Assembly: GCA_020634215.1 (NCBI GenBank)
Contig: JACKCD010000051.1
Coordinates: forward strand, 1 to 46,887
Length of the DNA: 46,887 bases
Direction: 5' to 3'
Origin: Ardenticatenaceae bacterium
GTDB taxonomy: Bacteria; Chloroflexota; Anaerolineae; Promineifilales; Promineifilaceae
Both the position numbers and the translations under genes were made by a program. Below are positions 1-6,210 of this stretch, in pieces. The notes beneath the pieces were generated by a model. It saw nothing but the letters and a program-made list of their open reading frames with translations. It had not been told where the DNA came from and did not search any database. Position 1 is the stretch's first letter; each line of letters starts with the position of its first letter.

Positions 1-512
1 TCATCAAAGACATCCAAGATTGGGTTCCAGCGGTCGGCAAAATCCTGATAACCGGCTTCAATCATGGTGGGGGGAACAGGTGGGAACATGGCAAAGACAT
101 GCCAAATTTTGGAGCCGGTGAAGCCGTTGACCACGTTAACCCCAAACAGTTTGGCTGCCCTTGCCGCCATTTTCATGTCTTCGGCGGCTCGCTGTCGCAC
201 CCCTTCAGCTTCGCCATCGCCCCAAATGCGGGAGGGGAGGATGCTCTGGTGCCGTTCGTCAATCATGGCATCGCAGATGGCTTGCCCGTTGAGGTGGTTG
301 CTGATGGCAACGCATTTCAGACCGTATTTGTTGAGCAAATCCCACTTCTGGCGGACATAAGCATCATCTTCAAGTGCTTTGTCTACTTCAAAGTGGTCGC
401 CCCAACAGGCCAGTTCCAGCCCGTCGAAGCCCCATTCCTGGGCTTTTTGCGCCAATGTTTCTAATGGTAGGTCGGCCCATTGGCCGGTAAACAGGGTGAC
501 ATCTCGTGCCAT
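1..512 (-). CDS. sugar phosphate isomerase/epimerase, C-terminus cut by window edge
   Basis: Reading from the ATG at 512 on the minus strand gives MARDVTLFTGQWADLPLET and then stays open to the first base, so about 170 residues are seen and the C-terminus is missing. Segments such as ISNHLNGQAICD, IDERH and NGFTGSKIW are typical of xylose-isomerase-like TIM-barrel proteins (AP endonuclease family 2 fold), which isomerise or epimerise sugars and keto-sugars with a divalent metal. A strong GGAGGAGA ribosome binding site precedes the ATG. It lies downstream of the glycosyltransferase in the same direction, separated by hairpins at 530-590 and 627-669, and belongs with the sugar genes that follow. 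The substrate cannot be read from the sequence. Confidence 0.85.
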   Translation of the reverse strand, partial: MARDVTLFTGQWADLPLETLAQKAQEWGFDGLELACWGDHFEVDKALEDDAYVRQKWDLLNKYGLKCVAISNHLNGQAICDAMIDERHQSILPSRIWGDGEAEGVRQRAAEDMKMAARAAKLFGVNVVNGFTGSKIWHVFAMFPPVPPTMIEAGYQDFADRWNPILDVFD

Positions 513-529
513 TTCTCCTCCTCATCAAT

Positions 530-590
530 GGAGCGCAGATTTACCTGATCTTCCTGATCAGTAAAATCAGGCCAATCTGCGTCCTTTTTT
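530..590. terminator. imperfect inverted repeat with T-run (GGACGCAGATT...CCTGAT type)
   Basis: The left arm GGAGCGCAGATTTACCTGAT (530-549) pairs with ATCAGGCCAATCTGCGTCC (566-584), followed by a run of T on the plus strand. The same word family forms the hairpin at 39876-39933, so this is one member of an intergenic repeat family as well as a possible terminator. Confidence 0.55.
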
Positions 591-626
591 AAGCCTGCAT
601 GGTGGGCAATCGCCCATGTTGTCTTT

Positions 627-669
627 TCCCCTAGTCTTAAGCGAGCTTTGGAAAGCTCGGCTAGGGGGA
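627..669. terminator. hairpin just after the glycosyltransferase stop codon
   Basis: TCCCCTAG (627-634) pairs with CTAGGGGGA (661-669), and inside it CGAGCTTT pairs with AAAGCTCG around a GG loop. It sits immediately downstream of the stop at 674 of the minus-strand glycosyltransferase gene, the place expected for a transcript-end hairpin. There is no clear U-tract in the minus direction. Confidence 0.5.
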
Positions 670-673
670 ATGA

Positions 674-1951
674 TTATTGTTCGTCTGCCGCTTCCCGTTT
701 GCGCTGTTGGATCCAGGCTTGCATGGCGGCCGGTGACATCACATCGGGGTTGCCAAAGTCGGACTGCCCGGCGTTTTCCAGTTCGGCAGGCAGATGGTTG
801 ATCAAGAGTTCTAAATCTTTGTGGCTGTGGATTTCTTCATCGAGTACCCGCGCCATATCGGTGTTGTGGGGGATGTTGTGGGCACGAACGGCCGTTACCA
901 ACCCCTTCAGCAACGTTTCCCACGTCGTCATTGGCCCCTGCACAATCGAAGCCGACTCGGCGGCTGAGTCAATGAAGGCAAAAGGAACGGCCGTAAACGG
1001 TTCCTCGCTGGCAATCACCGCCAGCAGCCAGTCCGTGTCAAACGAGAAATCATAAACCGACGGCTTTGCCAAAATCTTGGCGAGTACATCACGCTGATAC
1101 AGCTTGAAGGCTGCCTGGGTGTCCTTGATACCTCGGGCAAAAATCGCCTCGCCCACCATGCGCTGCATGTGGCGCAGCGCCTTGATACCAATTCCCCAGC
1201 GTGCTGCTTGCTTGATCAGCACCGAGCGTGGGTCTTGGCGGTTGCCCAAAACAACCCGATAACCTTCTTCCAAATGGGGTTGCAGCAGCAGCCCAAGCTG
1301 CCCCAAATGCACCGAGTTATCAGCGTCGGTATACATGATGGCATCTACGCCATCTTGCAGTGCTTGCCACGCTCCGTAGATGATGGCACCGCCCTTGCGT
1401 GAATCATTGGCTGAAGCCAGCCGATCCAGCGGGCCGCTGTCGGTTGGCACAGCTTGCTCAAGGAAAAGCACCCGCACCTTGTCGCCCAAGGGATGCTCAT
1501 CGGCGATGGTTTGGGCGATGCGACCGCTGCCGTGGGGACAGCCATCGTCCACAGCATAGAGTGTCCACTCAACCGCAGAATCGGCCGTTGCCCAGGCAAG
1601 TTGATCCAGCTTGACGCGCAGCGAATCTTCCCCGTTAGAATTGGTTTCGCTTTTGGGATGCAGCCGATTTTGCTCCCCCCACATGGCAAAAATAACGCCA
1701 ACCTTGATGGGCTTTTCGTTGGCTAACAGGAAGCGGCGTGATTCGACCAGCTTAGCCGCCAGCTTGAACTCAAGCGGCGTGGTCTCGGCCATTGCCACCT
1801 CGTTTAGCTCATCCAGCGTGAGATCAGGTAAGGCCAACAGCACCTCGGTTAAAGCATAAAGACTTTTTTGGTGGGTAGCTTCAGTAAGGTCAAAACGGGT
1901 TTTGGCGTTGTCAATAAGTTGTTGCGGAATTGTCATAGTCATTTCTAACAT
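674..1951 (-). CDS. glycosyltransferase, GT-A fold (GT2-like), 425 aa
   Basis: About 80 mainly helical residues precede a GT-A nucleotide-sugar-binding domain. The VDDG motif (D135/D136) and the metal-binding DAD motif in TDADNS (D209-D211) are both present, as in inverting GT2 family and related retaining GT-A enzymes. No membrane segments or signal peptide are visible, so it should act in the cytoplasm, transferring a sugar from an activated donor. The ATG at 1951 is preceded by AAGGAG at good spacing. It is the last of a minus-strand run (ThuA-like, isomerase, dehydrogenase, glycosyltransferase). Acceptor and product are unknown; a glucosylglycerate- or dolichol-phosphate-type role is possible but not shown. 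Confidence 0.75.
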   Translation of the reverse strand: MLEMTMTIPQQLIDNAKTRFDLTEATHQKSLYALTEVLLALPDLTLDELNEVAMAETTPLEFKLAAKLVESRRFLLANEKPIKVGVIFAMWGEQNRLHPKSETNSNGEDSLRVKLDQLAWATADSAVEWTLYAVDDGCPHGSGRIAQTIADEHPLGDKVRVLFLEQAVPTDSGPLDRLASANDSRKGGAIIYGAWQALQDGVDAIMYTDADNSVHLGQLGLLLQPHLEEGYRVVLGNRQDPRSVLIKQAARWGIGIKALRHMQRMVGEAIFARGIKDTQAAFKLYQRDVLAKILAKPSVYDFSFDTDWLLAVIASEEPFTAVPFAFIDSAAESASIVQGPMTTWETLLKGLVTAVRAHNIPHNTDMARVLDEEIHSHKDLELLINHLPAELENAGQSDFGNPDVMSPAAMQAWIQQRKREAADEQ

Positions 1952-1985
1952 GATCTGGCTCCTTTTGGAATGATGAATTAGGTAG

Positions 1986-2029
1986 ATTGGTTATTGGTTA
2001 TTGACCGGTATCAATAACCAATAACCAAT
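1986..2029. repeat. perfect 19-bp inverted repeat built of TTGGTTA/TTATTGG words
   Basis: ATTGGTTATTGGTTATTGA (1986-2004) is the exact reverse complement of 2011-2029, with loop CCGGTA. It lies between the dehydrogenase stop (2060) and the glycosyltransferase start (1951). Both arms are themselves tandem reiterations of a 7-bp word, a style repeated in other gaps of this window. It could act as a processing or attenuation hairpin. Confidence 0.8.
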
Positions 2030-2059
2030 AACTTTAAGGAGCCTTGCTTACTTTAACGG

Positions 2060-3178
2060 TTACGCTGTGTCGAGCCGGCCGGGTAGCAAGCCAAGCGGGA
2101 GCATCGCAGGGCGGTCACAACCACTTTCAAGTTCAATGTGACGGCCGTTTTGTGAGGACTCTTCGATGGCGTGCATGATGTCGAGGACGTGGTAAGCCAT
2201 GTCGCCGTTGGCGCGGTGGGGGCGATTGTATGTTGCCCCATAAGCCAAATCCGCCACCCCGATGCCGCGACTCACCTGATCGGAGTGGGTCAGCGGGAAG
2301 CTGCGCCACTGTTCATCACGCGCCCGCCGGATTTTGACCTCGCCACCAAACCAGTTCGGGTCAGGTGCCCACAGCGTCCCCTGCGAACCGTAAATTTCAA
2401 TGTGGGGAACGTTGGAGTACCAGCCGTCAAAGGTGGTCATGATGTTGCCAATAGGGCCGCTGGCAAACTGGAGCGTGCCGGAAGTGTAGGTGGGTGCCTT
2501 CACCGGAATCCGTTCGCCAAACCGCTCCTTACTCTGGGCAATCCGTTCGGCATGGGTGATGCGCGACATGCCGGTGACGCGGCTAACCGACCCCAGCAGG
2601 TGAACAAGTGCCGTCAGATAATACGGCCCCATGTCAAACAGCGGCCCGGCGCCGATGTCGTAGAGAAAACCGGGGTTGGGGTGCCATAGTTCCGGGCCAG
2701 GGTTCATCATGAAGGTGGTTGCACCTACGACTTCGCCAATCCAGCCATCATCAATCAGCTTGCGGCACGTTTGCAACGCCCCGCCGAGGAAGGTGTCGGG
2801 GGCTGACCCCACGCGCACCCCTTTTTCCTGGGCGGCGGCCAGTACCTTTTTGCCGTCTTCGCGGCTGACGGCCAGCGGTTTTTCGGTGTGGGCATGTTTG
2901 CCAGCAGCAATGATTTGTTGGCTGACCTCGGCGTGAACGGCCGGAATGGTGAGGTTAATGACAATCTGAATCTCGGGATCGCCCAGCAAGTCGTCAATTG
3001 AACGAGCCTGCAATTCTTTGTCGGCGGCCAGTCGTTGGGCATTTTCGGGATAAAGGTCAGCACAGGCAACAAGGTCGAGAATGTCGAACTTGCGGCAGCC
3101 ATCTACGTAGCGGGGGCTGATGTTGCCGCAGCCGATGATGCCGACTTTGACTTTGGGAGGAGCGCTATTTGTTGCCAC
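2060..3178 (-). CDS. Gfo/Idh/MocA-family NAD(P)-dependent oxidoreductase
   Basis: The 372-residue protein begins with a Rossmann dinucleotide-binding loop, GIIGCGNISPRY (residues 13-24), and has the family's EKP motif (K100), whose lysine is the usual catalytic residue of glucose-fructose-oxidoreductase/inositol-dehydrogenase-type enzymes. These enzymes oxidise or reduce sugars and keto-sugars with NAD(P). Its start overlaps the end of the upstream isomerase gene by 14 bases, which implies translational coupling. Together with ThuA-like and isomerase neighbours it resembles the ThuB partner of the ThuA/ThuB keto-trehalose system. The substrate is inferred from context only. Confidence 0.85.
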   Translation of the reverse strand: MATNSAPPKVKVGIIGCGNISPRYVDGCRKFDILDLVACADLYPENAQRLAADKELQARSIDDLLGDPEIQIVINLTIPAVHAEVSQQIIAAGKHAHTEKPLAVSREDGKKVLAAAQEKGVRVGSAPDTFLGGALQTCRKLIDDGWIGEVVGATTFMMNPGPELWHPNPGFLYDIGAGPLFDMGPYYLTALVHLLGSVSRVTGMSRITHAERIAQSKERFGERIPVKAPTYTSGTLQFASGPIGNIMTTFDGWYSNVPHIEIYGSQGTLWAPDPNWFGGEVKIRRARDEQWRSFPLTHSDQVSRGIGVADLAYGATYNRPHRANGDMAYHVLDIMHAIEESSQNGRHIELESGCDRPAMLPLGLLPGRLDTA

Positions 3179-3923
3179 GGGCGAGTCCTTTTTGGGTGAG
3201 ATAGCTGTAGCTTTGGGAAACGGCCGTTAACATATCCGTCGCACACCGATCCAGTTCCACCACCAGCCATTCCGTATTGGCCTCACCCGCCGCAATGATC
3301 CGTGGGAAGTCCATCACCCCTTGTCCGGCGGCTAACATGGGTTCCTCGGTGTTGGCAGGGCCATCTTTGATATGGAGTAAGGGAGCGCGGCTGCCAAATT
3401 CACGCACAACCTCGGCCGCATCTAAACCGGCCGTTGTCACCCAGTAGGTGTCTACTTCAAAAAAAATCGCTGGATCAAGCTCTTCAAGCCAAATGTGATA
3501 CGGGTAGCGCCCTTCAGCTTGTTGGAACTCCCACCAGTGGTTGTGGACACCCAGCGTCAGCCCATTCGCTGCTGCCACCGCGTAGGCTTCATTAAGCGTG
3601 GCGCACACCTGCTGAATTTGCGCCACCGTTTTGTATTGATCGGGCGGCATAAAGGCAGAGATGAGGCGGTTGGTACCCAGCGCAGCCATGGTGTCCAGCA
3701 CTTCGTTTTGTTTGTCGCCCAGTGGCAAGGGCGAGTGCGCTCCTGAAACCACTAGTCCCAAATCATCAAAAAGGGCCTTGGCTGCGGCAGGGGTGGTGCC
3801 GGAAAAACCGGCCGTTTCAACGCCAACAAAGCCTATATCAGCGATCCTTTTGATCGTCCCTGTAAAATCTTCTGCCAATGCCTCGCGCACTGTGTATAGT
3901 TGAATACTAATTGGAGCAGTCAT
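3165..3923 (-). CDS. sugar phosphate isomerase/epimerase (TIM barrel)
   Basis: The 252-residue protein begins MTAPISIQLYTVREALAEDF, the usual opening of xylose-isomerase-like TIM-barrel isomerases, and contains GVHNHWWEF and FEVDTYWV, which carry likely metal ligands (His, Glu, Asp). It overlaps the following dehydrogenase gene by 14 bases. The predicted ribosome binding site is weak (GGGAAAAAG), and a 23-bp hairpin lies immediately upstream at 3938-3991. It is probably part of the same sugar-oxidation operon as its neighbours; isomerase versus epimerase versus keto-sugar hydratase cannot be distinguished. Confidence 0.85.
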   Translation of the reverse strand: MTAPISIQLYTVREALAEDFTGTIKRIADIGFVGVETAGFSGTTPAAAKALFDDLGLVVSGAHSPLPLGDKQNEVLDTMAALGTNRLISAFMPPDQYKTVAQIQQVCATLNEAYAVAAANGLTLGVHNHWWEFQQAEGRYPYHIWLEELDPAIFFEVDTYWVTTAGLDAAEVVREFGSRAPLLHIKDGPANTEEPMLAAGQGVMDFPRIIAAGEANTEWLVVELDRCATDMLTAVSQSYSYLTQKGLARGNK

Positions 3924-3937
3924 TTTCTTTTTCCCGG

Positions 3938-4024
3938 TAAACAGTAATCGGTAATCAGTCGCCTGCCTGACTGATTACTGATTACTGTTTACTGTTTACT
4001 GATTACTGTTTACTGTTTACTATT
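3938..4024. repeat. 23-bp hairpin plus tandem TTACTG-type words
   Basis: The arms at 3938-3960 and 3969-3991 pair over 23 bp with one G-U position. They are followed to 4024 by further direct copies of TGATTACTG and TTTACTG words. The block fills the gap between the ThuA-like stop (4027) and the isomerase start (3923). It is a reiterated-word intergenic hairpin; any function as terminator or attenuator is inference. Confidence 0.75.
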
Positions 4025-4026
4025 TA

Positions 4027-4803
4027 TTAATCTGTCAAACTTGGGTGATCCAACGCCGCCAGCGGGTCAACTTTTTCAAATGGCTCAAGTGGTTCTGGCC
4101 GATGGCCGAAGGTAACAACGGGGCCGCCGTTGGGGGCTGCCCAGCGTACCGCGTTGCCAATCACTTTTAGCACCTGTGCATGGTGGAAAATGGGGTAGGT
4201 TTCGTGCCCTGGCCGGAAGTAGAAGATTTTGCCGCGCCCACGATGGAAGCAGCAGCCACTGCGGAACACTTCGCCACCCTGGAACCAGCTAATGAAAACG
4301 AGTGTGTCTGGTTCGGGAATGTCAAAATGTTCGCCATACATTTCTGCATTGGGGATTTCGATGTATTCGCCAATGCCTTCCACAATAGGATGGCCGGGGG
4401 AGACAACCCACAGCCGTTCTTTGTCGCCTGCTTCACGCCACTTCAAGTTGCAACTGGTCCCCATTAACTTGATAAAAATTTTGGAAAAGTGGCCGGAGTG
4501 CAGCACGATCAGCCCCATGCCGTCTTTGACAACGCGCTGATGCACTTTGTTAACAACGTCATCACTGACCTGGCCGTGTGCCATGTGGCCCCACCAAATT
4601 AAAACATCGGTGTTGTTTAATACCTCATCAGTTAGCCCATGTTCTGGCATGTCGAGGGTTGCCGTTTGGGCAACCAGCCCGGTTGAACGTAAATAGTTAG
4701 CAATGGCTCCGTGAATACCTTCGGGGTACATTTTGCCGATGGCTTCGTGCCGTCGCTCGTGAATAAATTCATTCCAAACAGTTACACGTAGTCCTTGTGA
4801 CAT
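4027..4803 (-). CDS. ThuA-like (trehalose utilisation) family protein
   Basis: The 258 residues show ThuA-domain features: an N-terminal MSQGLRVTVWNEFIHERR strand-helix, DVLIWWGHMAHG, and GLIVLHSGHFSK, arranged as in class I glutamine-amidotransferase-like folds. ThuA proteins work with Gfo/Idh/MocA enzymes (ThuB) on 3-keto disaccharides such as keto-trehalose. There is no signal peptide, so a cytoplasmic location is likely. GGAGGAAAG precedes the ATG at 4803. It is the first gene of the minus-strand sugar operon and is transcribed divergently from the LacI-type regulator, whose control region it shares. The exact reaction here is inferred from family and neighbours. Confidence 0.85.
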   Translation of the reverse strand: MSQGLRVTVWNEFIHERRHEAIGKMYPEGIHGAIANYLRSTGLVAQTATLDMPEHGLTDEVLNNTDVLIWWGHMAHGQVSDDVVNKVHQRVVKDGMGLIVLHSGHFSKIFIKLMGTSCNLKWREAGDKERLWVVSPGHPIVEGIGEYIEIPNAEMYGEHFDIPEPDTLVFISWFQGGEVFRSGCCFHRGRGKIFYFRPGHETYPIFHHAQVLKVIGNAVRWAAPNGGPVVTFGHRPEPLEPFEKVDPLAALDHPSLTD

Positions 4804-5072
4804 TTCTTTCCTCCAAAATGGAATGGACGGATTCTAGCAAAAATCGGTTAATTTGCCCTTTCTATCTGGGAAATGGTGGCTTGTTTTGCAAGTGGGCAAA
4901 AGCTGTGCAGGTTGTTGTGTAAATGTGTTTGCTGTGTGTTGCACACGTGCATTGGGGAAAAAACGGCCGTTTTCTTCCCCTCCCTCCTCCTACCGTCAAT
5001 TGACAAATAGTAGACACATCAACCAATAGGCTCAAATTGTATAGGTGCTGTGCAAAGTCACCAAATTTTGAC

Positions 5073-5101
5073 TTGACAATTTTGTGATATGTGACAATAC
5101 T
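5073..5101 (+). promoter_or_regulatory. sigma-70-type promoter of the LacI-family gene
   Basis: TTGACA at 5073-5078 and AATACT at 5096-5101 are separated by 17 bases, close to the housekeeping consensus. The element lies 70 bases before the regulator's ATG. The rest of the 4804-5170 gap holds one AACGGCCGTT palindrome at 4972 and the thuA-side leader; I see no gene in it. Confidence 0.6.
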
Positions 5102-5108
5102 ATAGGTA

Positions 5109-5122
5109 GGCGAACGTTCGCC
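5109..5122. promoter_or_regulatory. palindromic LacI-type operator candidate
   Basis: GGCGAACGTTCGCC is a perfect 14-bp palindrome with a central CG, the shape of LacI/GalR-family operators. It sits just downstream of the predicted -10 box, where a bound repressor would block transcription, suggesting autoregulation by the gene product of 5171-6187. Confidence 0.6.
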
Positions 5123-5170
5123 GTGATGAGAAGAGAGTTCACTTGATCAACAACGTAGAAGAGAACCTGA

Positions 5171-6187
5171 ATGTCAAGAGCAACCCTAAAAGACGTCGCA
5201 GCCAAAGCGGGTGTAAGCTATCAGACCGTCTCTAAAGTCCTCAACCGCCGTGGACAGGTTTCCCCCGAAACCGAGCGGCGAATACGTCATGCTGCGCTTG
5301 AATTAAACTACCGCCCCAATGTTGTTGCCCAAAACCTGCGCCAAAAGTCGAGTCGTCTCATTGGATATGCTTGGGGAGCGGGTGGTACCACAACTTGGCG
5401 CCCTGTCAACAACCGCTTTCTGCACCGTGTTGTTTATACGTGCGAGGCGCAAGGATACTTCATCACCTTTTTTACCGCCAAGGATGAATCCTTTGCCGAT
5501 TTAAAAGCCTATGAAGATTTGTATGGTCGGCGACAAGTAGACGGTTTCATTTTGGAGAACACCACCGAAAACGACCCCCGTATTCATTATTTACTAGCAG
5601 AGAAAATCCCGTTTGTGGCCTTTGGCCGTATCGAAGAAGACCTAGATTTTTGCTGGGTTGATGTAGACGGCTATTACGGAATCTACCTCGTTGTGGACTA
5701 TTTGCTACAGCGAGGGCATCGGCGCATTGCGTTGATTAGCTGGCAGCGTGGAGCCACAACCGGTCATGACCGTGAACGTGGCTATTACTGCCGTTTGCAA
5801 GAGGCGGGGATTGTTCCCGATCCTGCCTGGATTTACCGGGGGGTAAATGAGATTGAGACAGGGGCACAGGGCGTAGTTCACCTTTGGTCGCTGCCTGTCG
5901 CGCAGCGACCAACGGCCGTTGTTTGTGTCAGCGACCAAATTGCCGTGGGAGCTATGCACGCGGCAATGGCCGAAGGGCTGGAGGTGGGGAAAGATATTGC
6001 CATTACCGGGTATGATGATGTCAATATGGCGCAATTTTTGCACCCGCCGCTTACCACCGTGCGCCAGCCGATTGATGAGGCTGGTGAATTAGTCGCTAAT
6101 ATGCTGCTAGAGCAAGTCAATGGCACCATGACAGTGCCACAGCAGGTTTTGTTAAAGCCAGAGCTGGTTATCCGTGGCTCGGCTTAA
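5171..6187 (+). CDS. LacI/GalR-family transcriptional regulator
   Basis: The 338-residue protein starts with a canonical LacI helix-turn-helix (ATLKDVAAKAGVSYQTVSKVL, residues 4-24) and hinge helix (residues about 45-60), followed by a periplasmic-binding-protein-like sugar sensor domain with VDGFILENT and ITGYDDVNMA. Such proteins repress sugar genes until a sugar ligand binds. The gene lies between the divergent ThuA/dehydrogenase operon and the co-directional phosphorylase fusion, which starts 23 bases after its stop, so it likely controls both. A palindrome at 5109-5122 is a candidate operator. The ligand is unknown; a disaccharide or its breakdown product is reasonable. Confidence 0.95.
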   Translation: MSRATLKDVAAKAGVSYQTVSKVLNRRGQVSPETERRIRHAALELNYRPNVVAQNLRQKSSRLIGYAWGAGGTTTWRPVNNRFLHRVVYTCEAQGYFITFFTAKDESFADLKAYEDLYGRRQVDGFILENTTENDPRIHYLLAEKIPFVAFGRIEEDLDFCWVDVDGYYGIYLVVDYLLQRGHRRIALISWQRGATTGHDRERGYYCRLQEAGIVPDPAWIYRGVNEIETGAQGVVHLWSLPVAQRPTAVVCVSDQIAVGAMHAAMAEGLEVGKDIAITGYDDVNMAQFLHPPLTTVRQPIDEAGELVANMLLEQVNGTMTVPQQVLLKPELVIRGSA

Positions 6188-6210
6188 GGTGAGGCAATTT
6201 AAGCGTCATT

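Noticed and set aside
3938..4024. Regular TTACTG/GATTACTG repeats considered as a CRISPR remnant
   Set aside because: Units are only 6-9 bp, there are no spacers and the block is a hairpin; no cas genes are present.
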